Below, one piece after another: positions 24,635 through 48,197 of a stretch of 64,000 nucleotides of DNA. The translations under genes were made by a program, and so were the position numbers. The stretch covers positions 43,501-107,500 of the forward strand of contig NC_061790.1 of assembly GCF_022458985.1 (NCBI RefSeq), written 5' to 3'. The notes beneath the pieces were generated by a model. That model worked only from the letters and a program-made list of their open reading frames with translations, was not told the DNA's origin and did no database searches. How positions within the stretch are numbered: position 1 is the stretch's first letter; the number at the start of each line of letters is the position of its first letter. Source of the DNA: Mugil cephalus (taxonomy: Eukaryota > Chordata > Actinopteri > Mugiliformes > Mugilidae).

Positions 24635-27600
24635 CTATTTCTGGGTGGGGTCGGTGACTCGGCCCATGAACATCAGGCTGGTCGGGTTCTGCCGGTAGAT
24701 GATGAAGATGAAGGGTCTGTTGAAGGTGAGGCGAGGGGGGGGGGTGGAGAACACAACGTCTCCTGAGGTGATGGGGTCGCTGGTCTCGTCCACAGAGACG
24801 ACAGATTTATGATAAACCTGGACACAAGAAGATAAACTGAATAAATAATTACTTTTTTAGCCTTTATTTAACCCGGTCGATCCCATTGAGTTACAAAGAC
24901 CTCTTTTCCAAGCCAGGACAGAAAAGTTCTGACAATTAAAAACAGACAGAAACTCACACAACACAAATACAATACATGGAAGATAAAAATCAACATGACT
25001 AAGAATTTATTTCTTCACACAGGTTTTAAAGATCCATGGGTGATTAGTTCCTTTAACTTTAAAGTTTTCTGCAGGAAGTTCCAAGTAGCAGGTGCAGAGA
25101 ACTTAAAACGATGTTTACCAGATTCAGAATGAGATTTGGTCACATGTACAGTAACTGTTTTGGGTTTTTGAGATGTAACCACATAAGTATTTGGGGAGTA
25201 GTCTACTCCTAAGACAGCTTTATAGAACAAAATACAGACACTCAACTCCAGGTATAAAGTGCAGTGATGAATGACGAACCTCAGGGCACCATGATATACA
25301 TGCTACTATTCAGACATGTCACCATTCCAACAAGGCTTCAGTTTCACTTATCACTTATCATTGATTAAAGATTTCATTTGAAGTTATTTTATAATAGCGT
25401 ACCGTATTTCCTCAAATAACAGTCGGTATTCAATTGTTTCCACGAACAAATAAAGGCCGGCCCTAAATACAAGCCAGGTCACAAAAAAAAGGAGAAGAAG
25501 AAGAAGAAGAAGAAAACGATGTAATCAGAAACTGTTTCGATTCTGTGAAGACTGGGGGGAATGAAGCCGACTGTCGGACCTGGGTCTCTCGAGCCCCGGA
25601 GCATGGATGTATTATAATAGATTCATGGGCCAGAGATGGACTGCAGTGCATGCTGGGAAAATGCTCTGACTGACGGGAGTGAAACGCTACAGCGCAGGAC
25701 AGCAGCACGAGAGGAAGATGAAGAAATAAAAGCCTCCCTCTGATAGAAGCTTGCCTCCAATAAAGGCCGTCGGCCGCAGCCTACGTCACACTGAGCTGTC
25801 AGATGCAGCCTCACTCCATCCATACGAGGCCGGATGCCAGGCTGCTGCACCAGCATAGAGCTTTGCATTATGTGAGAGAAATGTAAGTCCGACAAATAGA
25901 GCTTAAATTCAGATTCTTGTTTCTCCAGGGAGGAGATCGCTCGTCAGTGGTGGTGATCGTAATGTTGTTATCAGATACTTTTTGGCTAATGGAGCCGCAT
26001 CACAGTTGTCAGTCTCTGCATATTAATTGTATTAATTAATGTTGCATATGATGCCAGCGCAAAGGCCACAAAAGATTTGTTGGATATTATTTACAGTATA
26101 TTAAACTTCAAATCAATGCAAATAAACTGGGACTGTAAAGGAAAGGACTGTAGTCAGAAAGTAGAGTTTAGAGCAAAGCTCCATTAAGCTCTGCATGTAA
26201 ACGCACTGAGTGAGTGGTAACAGGAGCTAATGGGAACTAAAGGGTGCTAACAGGAGCTAACGGATGCTAACAGGAGCTAAAGGAAGCTAAAGGGTGCTAA
26301 CAGGAGCTAATAGGTGCTAAAGGGAGCCAACGGGAGCTAATGGGAGCAAACAGGAGCTAAGGGGTGCTAACAGGAGCTAAGAGGTGCTTACAGGAGCTAA
26401 AGGGAGCTAATTGGAGCTAACGGGACAAGACAAAAAAACAAGAGGATGAGGGGACGAGGGGACAAGATTGGTAACGTCCTGGTAACGTCCTGATGGGGAG
26501 GTGTAAACCACAAGACTGTGTTGATGTGGAGACTAAAATTAAAGATAACAGGTGTCTTCAGGTAGGAACCTTTGTTCAGACCTTGTTGCTGGGGGACTCA
26601 TATAATGGTGTCTGTACTTGACTCACCTGGTTGAGTTTAGATCCTTTAGCTCCGCCCATGTTGCTGATGTCAGCGTCATCCTCAAACACCTGAGTGATGT
26701 CCAGAGTCTTCAGGACGTCCTTCAGAGAGTAAGAACGCTCCAGCAGGAGACGAGGAAGCTGCACCTCCAACTTCCTGTTTACAAAATAAAACACAGAAGG
26801 TGTTCACGTTTATTTGTTGTTTTATTGATCAAAGTCAAACCGACGAGACAAAAACCAGGACTCAGAAAACTTGGTTGCTGAACATTTTACATGACAAATC
26901 AGTGTTTGACCGTTTCCTTAAGCAACGTCCGTGTTGTTAAATCGCTCCAATGTGGTTCCTTTGGTTCGATGTAATTTACTGACAAGCAGCAGAGCGTCAA
27001 TAATGGAAGGATGGAACAATAAGAATAATAAAAAGACAAGTGTCTCACGTCTTCTTCAGCTGTCGGATCCAGGTCTGGATTTTCTCGGCCGTCACTTCCT
27101 CCTCCACGGCGGTGACGTCCACGCCTTCATCAGGCAGCACCGCCAACATGGCCGCCCCGTCCACCATCGGCAGCTTCAACACGCCGGCCTTTACAGAGCG
27201 GTCGTACGCCAGGAAGTACTTATCGGCCCTGAACATCATGGGAACCATGACGACGTGGTATCTGTCCACGTAGAAACGCTCGTCCTGAGTGGACGACGAG
27301 TTGAAGGGTGGACTGAACCGGGCTGAAACACATGGACAAACTTTATTTACACACTGATACACAACACAACACACCAGGTCCACGCAGAACCCTTCTGGCC
27401 TGTCGGGTAACCCCGCCCACTGAGGAGTGATACAAACTCTGGTAGGAGGCGGCGGTGGCGAGTAGTAGCTGAGTTTGAGGGTCCAGGTTGGACACCAACT
27501 CCTGGACCTGGTCTCCGGTCTGCTCCTGGACCCAGAGGTTGATGCTGTCGATGGCCTCATGTGGTGCAGAATAGGGCAGACTCTGAACAGTCCCCCCGAA

Positions 27601-28083
27601 CTTAGTCTGGACCAGGTCCAGGTAGGACGGGAACACCTGGAGAATCTGGGAGGGGAGGATGGCCACGCCCTGCCGCAGGCTCGTGGCTCCGGTCTCAGGG
27701 AGGACCCCGTTCCTCAGTGTCAGAAAAAGATCTGTGGACAGAACAGGACCGGCTCAGAACCAGACGCCTGAACCAATCCCCAGACCCACGACCAGACTCC
27801 TACCTGGGATGTTCTGAGGATCCAGTCCCGTCAGTGTGAGGCCCTGCAGGAGCTGGTCCCGGGTTGGACCGCTGGTAGCGCTCAGCAAGGACAGGAGTCC
27901 GGTGGACAGACAGAACGGAGACACAAAGACATTTTCATCAGTGCGGCTGGCGACGGCTCGGTACAGTCGCGCAGCAAAGTCAGCGTTCCTGTTGGCCAGG
28001 TCCTCCACGGACGGCTCGATGGACCCCGAGGAGGCCGGGATTAGCAGGAAGACCAGGAGGACGCCGGGGAAAGACGGAGACAT
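24635..28083 (-). CDS. serpina10: Clade-A serpin, SERPINA10 (protein Z-dependent inhibitor)-like
   Basis: Secreted serpin. Exons on - in order: 28083-27804, 27731-27438, 27322-27049, 26774-26627, 24817-24635; GT-AG (the exon 2 donor GTTTGT is weak), phases agree, 392 aa. A signal peptide is visible (SFPGVLLVFLLIPASSG). Body motifs match the family: NVFVSPFCLSTGLLSLLSA, INLWVQEQTGDQVQEL, VPMMFRADKYF, AGVLKLPM, FNRPFIFIIY, GRVTDP. The last three introns fall at the usual clade-A positions and phases; the first intron (after about codon 93) is extra. Linkage to PPP4R4 and the FHLDKY/VPMMY-like strand favour SERPINA10, but another A-clade paralogue is possible. The reactive loop is odd: the hinge reads DETSDPITSGD instead of a run of small residues and is about three residues shorter than human. 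A Phe355-Ser356 pair is the best P1-P1' guess, by analogy with Tyr-Ser. Confidence 0.85.
24850..25260 (-). mobile_element. LINE 3' fragment in serpin intron 4
   Basis: The minus strand at 25015-25245 encodes a retroelement C-terminal peptide (GKHRFKFSAPATWNFLQKTL). It is followed toward lower coordinates by a 3' UTR-like stretch with CTTTATTTAACCCGGTCGAT, a common fish LINE tail. It is 5'-truncated. Confidence 0.6.
25395..25780. mobile_element. Unclassified repeat-like DNA with (AAG)n
   Basis: GTATTTCCTCAAATAACAGT and CAATAAAGGCCG segments, the latter appearing twice (25448 and 25757), with an AAG run at 25491-25514, resemble a degraded DNA transposon. I see no transposase frame. Confidence 0.35.
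26215..26430. repeat. About 10-bp minisatellite in serpin intron 4
   Basis: Degenerate GGAGCTAACA / GGTGCTAACA units, about 20 copies. Confidence 0.9.
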
Positions 28084-28306
28084 GGTGTCTTCTGCTGGAC
28101 AAAAACAGAACAAGATGACAGCGTCTCGAGATCAGAATCAGGCCTGGAGGCCGATTATTGCTGCGTTGATCCGATCAGACCTGATTCACTATATCTGTAT
28201 CCTGGACCTGAGCTTTAAGCTTTAACTTGGTGGAAAACACAAAAAACAGTTCTTTTTGTTGTGGCGTATGTTGGCAAACACACTCTGAGCTCTTCATTTA
28301 CTAGAC

Positions 28307-29140
28307 CAGGGGTTCTCAACCTTTTGCAAGCAGGGCCCCCCCAAAGGTGGTCCAGTGCAGCTGCCCTGTTTCTGGTGGGCCGGCTCAGTCCTTTAGTCCT
28401 GGTCCTGGTCTTCTTCCACCGGGACACGGACGCTTCACGGTTCCGACACGGTGAGTCAGTCACAGCCTGTCTGGACCTGTGGTCTGGACCTGTGGTCTGG
28501 ACCTGGACCTGTGTTCTGGACCCGGGTCTGGACCTGTGGTCTGGACTCGGTACCAGGTCCAGAGATGCTCCTCCTGTCGGCTTCTATCAGGACACCTGAA
28601 GCTAAAGCCCGATAAAACTTCTTTTTTCGTACAATGTAAATGTTTGAAACGCGCTGAGCGCGAGGAACGAGACGTAAACGGGAAAAACATCGGTGGATTA
28701 TGAACCTGTTGCTGATGGTTTGGACTCAGAGTGAAGGCAAGAAATATTCCCTGAAGGGTTGATGAGTTGTGTCTCTGCTCGGATGTGTGGTGGACTGAGA
28801 CCAGGACGTTTTATATTTTTTGAGGTCACGTTCTCTCCGTTATTTTACGTCAGATATCTGTTATTTTACGTCAGATCTCCGTTAAACAGAGGTGTGGTGT
28901 AGTTTACAGATACAGATGAAGGTTATTCAGTTAATACCGGTGTTTACATCAGATCGCTGCTCTGTGCACTGACTGATGGTCGAAGAAGCTCGTCCTGTTT
29001 GTTTGGTTGTTTGGGGTAAAGTAGTAAAATACTCTCGTTGACACCTGCCAGGCTGCAGGCGCAGCTTCTTACTGAGGTAGAAACTGGTCTATAGTCCAGC
29101 TGCTCGGGGCTCTGCTACAGCCCCCGGTTGAGAACCACCG
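28307..29140. mobile_element. Non-autonomous hAT-like element, 834 bp
   Basis: Starts CAGGGGTTCTCAACC and ends GGTTGAGAACCACCG, i.e. 15-bp inverted repeats with two mismatches. It is flanked by TACTAGAC (28299-28306) and TACTAGAG (29141-29148), an 8-bp target-site duplication with one difference. These are hAT hallmarks. Inside lies a short GGACCTGTGGTCT array (28465-28560). No transposase frame remains. Confidence 0.87.
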
Positions 29141-29148
29141 TACTAGAG

Positions 29149-29625
29149 CAACTAAAGCGGTTCTATTGTTGCAGCATGGCCCAGTACAGAGCTCATTAGA
29201 GACATTAGAGACCTCGGTAGGACATCGTCAGAGCTCATTAGAGACATTAGAGACCTCGGTAGGACATCGTCAGTGCCTGGATTCCTTCTTTCTAACTGGC
29301 TTCAATAATTACAGCATCTAAACCACCACCTTGTCTTCCAGATCCTCCATAGACAGACTCAATAAAGTGGGGAAGAAATCTGCTGGGGGTGGGACTGGAC
29401 AGCTCTGACCTCACTGAGCACATATGTAGCACACTTACACTGTCACTTTGTGTACTTGTTGTTGCTTGCTGCCTGTTGTCCTGTTTAATGTTTAATGCTG
29501 TTGTCTTTTTAATTTCTTTAATTCTTTCATTTCTTTCTGGTCACTGTTGTGCTGCTGTAACATTTAATTTCCCCAATGGGATCAATAAAGTACTATCTGA
29601 TCTGATCTGATCTTATCTTAATCAA
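29149..29625 (+). mobile_element. 42-bp tandem duplication and LINE 3' end
   Basis: CAGAGCTCATTAGAGACATT and its following 22 bases occur twice in tandem (29187-29270). From about 29390 to 29625 the DNA ends with TTTCCCCAATGGGATCAATA followed by ATCTG/ATCTT repeats, a typical Rex1/CR1-type LINE 3' terminus in plus orientation. Confidence 0.65.
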
Positions 29626-29629
29626 CGAC

Positions 29630-30300
29630 CACGTTACGTCATCGGCCACGCCCTCGACGCCATCTGTTTTTGTTTTCTAATCACGCTTTTAAATTGGAGG
29701 GTTGTTCCTGTACCGATCAGCTGTAGTCCGTGACGTCATGTATCGATCAGCTGTGACGTCATGTATCGACCAAAAGAATAAGAACCTGAATTAATGCTCG
29801 ATCAGTTACCGTTATGTGACGCTGAGCAGTAAACTATCGACCAGACTGACCTTCGGCTTCTTCTCTGGACCCGCTCTGACTTCTTCTTCTTCTTATTATT
29901 ATTATTATTAATATTATTAGTACTATTGATATTATTTTCAGCTCCGGTTTCTGATCACGTCTCTTTTCTTCAAACCTTCACGCGCTGCGCATCACCGTCA
30001 AGCTCGCGCACAAACGACACCGGAAACATGACCACATCCGGGCAGCTTTTCACACTAAACTTCGCGTCTTCGTTTTCTTTCATAACGATAATAATTCAAA
30101 ACCATGCTTTTATTCTGAAACACGTTGTGGTCTGTTTCCTGTTGACAGAAGTAATTAATATATAATTAGTGTCTATAAAGTTCATAGTGAACATGTAGAT
30201 ATATACCGAAATATGTCCGAGATCATTGACCTACCTAACTCTACTCCCCGTGATGCATGATGGGACATTTTGAGTGCCCTGTTTAGGGCATAGAATTTGA
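29630..30300. promoter_or_regulatory. CpG-containing intergenic stretch with duplicated CRE sites
   Basis: Two perfect TGACGTCA octamers (29731-29738, 29754-29761) lie in a 23-bp direct repeat with ATGTATCGA, followed by a CpG-containing stretch to about 30010. It lies 1.6 kb upstream of the serpin ATG and could include a distal promoter or 5' exon of that gene. No coding frame is supported. Confidence 0.35.
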
Positions 30301-30399
30301 TCATGAAGGTTTCAGACACTACTACAAAATGAGTTATGCGTTAGAATAAAACGTGACTGCAGTTACGTTAAGTCAATCCTTATTTAGGGGATTTATGTC

Positions 30400-30872
30400 T
30401 CATGTTATTTCATGTTAATGCTAATGCTAACCGCTAGGTAACGCACCGTTAGTTACATGTTTCAGAGTTGTCCAAGCACAAGTTGCATTTACTACGTTCC
30501 CCTCCACAGTGGTTCCACTTATTTCTTTTATCTTAATCTTTGTTTGAGAAGCTTCACTTGATAAAGACAAACCCTCTGTGTTCACGTGGACACAACAAGT
30601 CTCCGTTCAGATTCAGTTTTTCTTTTGTGTATACGCTGGGTTTCTCAGTTAGGTGTAAGTGTCTCCCAGTCCCGTCCAATCATGCACCACTCACTGGATG
30701 GACGACATGGGGATTCTCGTTACACAACGTTACGCTTCTGTTTCAGAGGTTCAAGCAGAAGTTGCATTTACTACGTGACCCTCCACAGCGATTCCTCTTA
30801 CTTCTTTTTATATGAACATTTAATCAGTGTTAATAAAGTTTATTGTGAACATTTAATCAGTGTTAATAAAGT
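30400..30872. other. XRCC3 3' flank with a diverged duplication
   Basis: A segment containing GTTGCATTTACTACGT and CCTCCACAG occurs twice, at about 30482 and 30757, and TTAATCAGTGTTAATAAAGTT occurs twice at 30818-30870. TTTATT at 30838-30843 is AATAAA on the minus strand, about 30 bp past the XRCC3 stop, and is the likely polyadenylation signal. No gene is seen. Confidence 0.55.
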
Positions 30873-32833
30873 TCATTCAGAGTCCAGGACTCCTCGGACG
30901 CCCTCCGTCCAGACAGCAGCATCTTGTCCGTCCCGGGGAAGGTGAGGAGCAAACACCACCTCCAACCTTCGGAGGACACTGGTCTGGTCGCCACGGGCAA
31001 CAGTCGCCTGGAGACGGTGCATCATCAGTCGAACCATTACCTGATTGGCCCACGCCAAACCCAGAGCGGGGGACACAGTGGAGGACGAAGGACTGGTTGG
31101 ACACCAGAGGGACAGGGAGACAAGCTCATGGTAAATAAAAATAGATTAATTATCCTTTAATTAATCATTAAGTGGTTTATTTCCCACTGACATCAAACTA
31201 GTCAAGAAACGGAAATAAAGAGTTTTTACCTCAAACTGTTTGAATCGTTGAAAACATCAGTGACCTTCAATAAATGAACCAGACACAGATCATCAGAGAC
31301 CAGTACCCAGAGAGGACGGCCCAGTCCACAAGGGTTAGAACTCTATTGGGGGGGGGGGTACCTGGTTGATGATGAGGACAGGTGTGGAGAACTCCTGGCT
31401 CAGGTGGTGCAATGTGGAGGAGAATGTGAGCAGCTGTTTGTTCCTCTCCAGCCAATCATCAGCCTGGAACTCAGACCTGAAAAGAGCTGCAACCGAGTCC
31501 ACGACCAGGAGCCGGACCAGACCCTGAGCCAGCAGGAGGGGGGCCCGGCGGGACAGACACACCTGGAGGGCGTCCTGGAGACAGAGAGCAGTCAGTCAGC
31601 CAATCAGAGACCAAGACACTCTCCAGGTCTTCTGTCAGCCAATCAGAGACCAGGACACTCTCCAGGTCTTCAGTCAGCCAATCAGAGACCAGGACACTCA
31701 CCAGGTCGGCAGCGTGTTCCACGTAAACACGGTCGCTGAAGCTGAGGCGTCCAATCAGATGTGGAGGAACCTCAGGGCGAAGGATGGACTGAAACCTGAT
31801 CAGCTGATCGAGACGTCGGACAGGAAACGAGTCCTCGGTGCAGATGTAGAGCGCCCCTGGACCCAGAAACATCACTCATTCATCTCTAGTGTAACCTGAC
31901 CCCGTCCAGGACCAGACTGCAGCCTCTGCTGAGGACCAGGACCAGGACCAGGTCCAGGACCAGGACCAGGTCCCCCCATGAACACATCAGACCCTAACCT
32001 GGACACTAACCTGAGGACAGTCCTGGGATGGACAGTGGACACTAACCTGAGGACAGTCCTCCATGCTGGGGAGGGTATTGGACACTGAGACACAGCTGCA
32101 GGGCCAGTTGTGTCTTCCCTGTCCCACTCTGTCCAGACAGTTCTGTGACTCGCCCCACCAGCAGACCCCCCCTCAGCAGCTGGTCCAGGATGGGACATCC
32201 CAGACTGAGTCTGTCCCTGGATTCCAACCAGAGACACTCTCCACGCTGCAGCTGGAGGACTGAAGACACCAGCACAGATTAGGACGTCCCAGAGGACGCA
32301 GCATGTCCATCTCTGACCTGTGACTGCAGGACACATGTGTCTCTGACCTGTGACTGGAGGACGTCTCCTGCAGGCCCTGGCTGTGGTGGTGAGCAGATGT
32401 TGGACATCAGACCGGGACAGACCGGTGAGTGTCTGCAGGTCTGGGACAGAAAGACACAGCACGTCTCCGACAGACTTCAGATCAGCTGAAGGAGGAGGAC
32501 ACCATCGGTTACCATGGTAATGACAACCATCAGCTGATCAGCACAGACAAGGAGCTGGATAGAGAATCCATCCATTCACTTCATCCTCAGTGAACAAACT
32601 TGGCGGGTTGAACAGGGACAGGATTAGACTGGTTTTAATAAAATCTGGCCGATGTTACTACTGAAGAATAAACAGTGTGATCATGTGATCTGTCACATCG
32701 TATTTGCGTTAACACGTGACGGAAAGTGATGCAACCTTAAAGTGTGATATTTGTGAACGGAGTCTGGTGCTGTGATACCTCTCCTCAGGGCGCCGCTGAT
32801 CTCCGGGCTAAGCTCCAGGTGATCGAGGTTCAT
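30873..32833 (-). CDS. xrcc3: DNA repair protein XRCC3 (RAD51 paralogue)
   Basis: RecA/RAD51-fold ATPase that works with RAD51C in homologous recombination repair in the nucleus. Exons on - in order: 32833-32779, 32485-32348, 32259-32047, 31856-31702, 31574-31362, 31124-30873; phases agree, 341 aa (human 346). The N-terminus is MNLDHLELSPEISGALRR. Walker A is GQSGTGKT at residues 107-114, followed by QLALQLCLSVQYP. ALYICTEDSFP, VRLLVVDSVAALF (Walker B) and SPALGLAWANQ match the family. The acceptor of the last exon (31124) has a poor pyrimidine tract and is the weakest call; it encodes a 15-residue segment with no clear human match before VSPALG. The donors of exons 3 and 4 are tandemly duplicated. 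It is divergent from BRF1. Confidence 0.93.
31585..31705. repeat. 39-bp repeat spanning the XRCC3 exon 4 donor
   Basis: Three copies, read on the minus strand, of GACCTG plus the following intron bases (GTGTCCTGGTCTCTGATTGG). The first copy carries the functional GTGAGT; in the others it has become GAGAGT. The unit is a multiple of three. Confidence 0.9.
31931..32072. repeat. GGACCA run and duplicated XRCC3 exon 3 donor
   Basis: A (GGACCA)n run (31931-31972) in intron 3 is followed by a 36-bp direct duplication (about 32001-32072). It copies the last bases of exon 3 and its donor: CTGTCCTCAG/GTTAGTGTCC occurs at both 32047/32046 and about 32011/32010. Confidence 0.9.
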
Positions 32834-33532
32834 CCCCGTTGAGGTCTCTCCAGGTCCGGCTCCAGGTCCGGCTCCAGGTCCGGCTCCACCCCGGTCCGTC
32901 GGTCCGTCCGTCAGGTTATTTGTTTGTTTATATTATATATTAATATTTCTCTGGAGCTCCCTCACAACAGCTAAAATAACCCGCCCGATCAGTGGACGTC
33001 ATCACCGGGCGCCGGTCTCAACCATGTAGGATGTCCTGTGGGGTTGGCGTCTTAAACTGAGATGACGTAAACAGGCCTTATGTAATAATAATAATAATGT
33101 TTGTTTTGTTGTTGTTTGTATTCATAAACATCTGTGTTGCGTTTGAACATTGTTTATATTTTTAAACACAATTAATATATATATTATTTCTCAACAATGT
33201 CCGCGTCCAGTGACGTCATTTATTCGCGCCACATGAAGAAAACAAACCATGAAAACACAGAGAATCGGCTCGTCAGCTCAATAAATGATCAGGACCAGGG
33301 AGGAATAACGAGTCTCCTTACCCCCGCTAACCAGACCCTGTCCTCGGATAAAAAGGATAAAAGGAGCTCACTCCCCGACGCGACACCAGGAGTTCGGTGG
33401 CCTCGCGGTTTATCAGGTTCCTGCCCACGGTATCGTCCTGGGTTCAAGACCCGGTCGGACGAAGAGTCCTTAATGACCCCCCAGTCATTTTGCTTTTAGT
33501 TTTGGACGGGTCCAGGACTCCGCCCCAGAACC
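32834..33532. promoter_or_regulatory. Bidirectional XRCC3-BRF1 promoter region
   Basis: Only 699 bp separate the XRCC3 ATG (-) from the BRF1 ATG (+). The interval has CpG-rich ends, a perfect CRE octamer TGACGTCA (33211-33218), a GGACGTCAT half-site (32994) and two clusters of TATTATATATTAA-like sequence (about 32931 and 33175). A shared divergent promoter is inferred from geometry. Confidence 0.6.
33391..33462 (+). other. tRNA-like relic (SINE head or tRNA pseudogene) upstream of BRF1
   Basis: A box-B match GGTTCAAGACC (33441-33451) and degenerate box A TGGCCTCGCGG (33398-33408) sit at tRNA spacing. The T arm pairs fully (33438-33442 with 33450-33454, one G-U) with a 7-base loop TTCAAGA. 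The D arm pairs 33400-33403 with 33415-33418. The acceptor pairs six of seven positions (33391-33397 with 33455-33461, two wobbles). The anticodon stem does not pair and the variable loop is about four bases short, so this is not a working tRNA. It ends 70 bp before the BRF1 ATG. Confidence 0.6.
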
Positions 33533-46745
<13,213 letters not shown>

Positions 46746-46989
46746 TCTCCAGAGGATGAACGTGGTCCAGGATCCAGATCTGAGGCAGCTGAGACTTGAT
46801 GGTTGATCAAGTTAAACGATGACTTTGATTTAAAGGCTTTAGTTGGACTGAAGCAGTTTTTAGTCGTTTATTTTTACATGAACTGTTTTAATGTGCTGAC
46901 GTACTTTGTTGTTTAGTGTAGAAACAAACAATGAGATAAAAAAAACAACAACATTCCTTCACATCAAAGTCTGGACGTATTTTTGTTCT

Positions 46990-47480
46990 TGTTACCAGAG
47001 ACGAGGGGGTTCTGATCTGGTTCTAATGTGGTTCTGATCATGTTCTAATGTGGTTCTGATGAGGTATGTCTGAGAACATGATGAGTGGTTTCTTCTCCCC
47101 AGTCCAGATGAAAGTGGTAATTTTCTCCAGTGTTTGGAGGCGGCTGCAGTGACTAATTCCACAGCTGATGTGTTCACTATGGCCTTCAGGACTTGGTCTT
47201 GGTGCCAGCGGTAGCTCCCTTTGAAGAGTAGCTGGGGATCTAGTCCACGTTCCCCGTCTTCAGGCACAGGTTGCAGACTGGTGACTCCACCATTCCCCAG
47301 TGGAACAGGCTGGATGCCCTTGGTAGTGCATCGTACAGAGTCTGGATCAGGAATCGTATATGATGGGACTCGGCCCATGAGACTTCGGCCCACTGTCAGG
47401 CTCAGAGGTGGGCCCAGACATCTCTATAGGAACCTGCTGACTGTCCTCTCAAAGTCCTCGATGGTGGAGTGGGACCTCAG
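46990..47480 (-). pseudogene. Retroelement-like ORF remnant between BRF1 and AHSA1
   Basis: Minus-strand reading, switching between frames, gives LYDALPRASSLFHWGMVESP, CNLCLKTGNV and then KGSYRWHQDQVLKAIVNT. This resembles the Cys-rich C-terminal part of some LINE polyproteins (the C-x-x-C followed by GRYRWRHDQVL pattern). Two frames are needed, so it is broken. Family assignment is a guess. Confidence 0.4.
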
Positions 47481-47504
47481 ATCAGGAGAGGCCAGAGAAT
47501 CTGA

Positions 47505-47795
47505 TGCCTTGCTGGTGGATCCAGGCCTGGTACTGGTGGATGGGGGGCCTGGTGCTGGTGGAAGGCGTGGTGCTGGTGGATGGGGGGCCTGGTGCTGGTG
47601 GATCCAGATCTGGTGCTGGTGGATGGGGAGCCTGGTACTGGTGGATGGGGGGCCTGGTGCTGGTGGATCCAGGCCTGGTGCTGGTGGATCCAGGCCTGGT
47701 GCTGGTGGATGGGGGGCCTGGTGCTGGTGGATCCAGGCCTGGTGCTGGTGGGTGGAGGGCCTGGTGCTGGTGGATCCAGATCTGGTCTCAGAGGT
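47505..47795. repeat. About 21-bp G-rich minisatellite between BRF1 and AHSA1
   Basis: Units of CTGGTGCTGGTGGATCCAGG or ...GGATGGGGGGC, about 13 copies, are open in several frames for compositional reasons only. It lies between the convergent 3' ends of BRF1 and AHSA1. 47800-48197 shows no further gene and is the likely AHSA1 3' UTR. Confidence 0.95.
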
Positions 47796-48197
47796 GGTGA
47801 TCGACACTTCCTGGTCCTTTTACCGTCATGGGTTCTTGTGGAGGATGAGAACGTGATGAGAACTTGTGCCCTAAATGTCTAAAACACTGAGACAAAGAAT
47901 CAGATCTGTGGACACTCAGACGTCCAGATGAGGCTCCAGATCAGTGGAAGTTTATTTATGTATTTATATCATTACTTTAAAATATATTAATGGACATTTT
48001 GTTCTCATCTAGAGTTGGACAGTCCTTATGCTAAGCTAAACAGCAAACAGCTGTCCCTGGGGTGGACAGAGGACAACCAGTCCACTTAATGAAAAATGTA
48101 AGATTGTTCCTTTAAGAGCGTTCATTGTGTTGAATTTCTTAATGTCCTCCTGACGTCCTGGCTGTCTGTCCTCATCTCACACAAGGCAACTCGTGTC

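Noticed and set aside
33391-33462. Functional tRNA gene
   Set aside because: Anticodon stem unpaired, variable loop too short, box A imperfect and no clean oligo-T terminator directly after it.
47221-47856. 211-codon Gly/Trp/Pro-rich frame downstream of BRF1
   Set aside because: Compositional product of a 21-bp minisatellite; no start context or domain.
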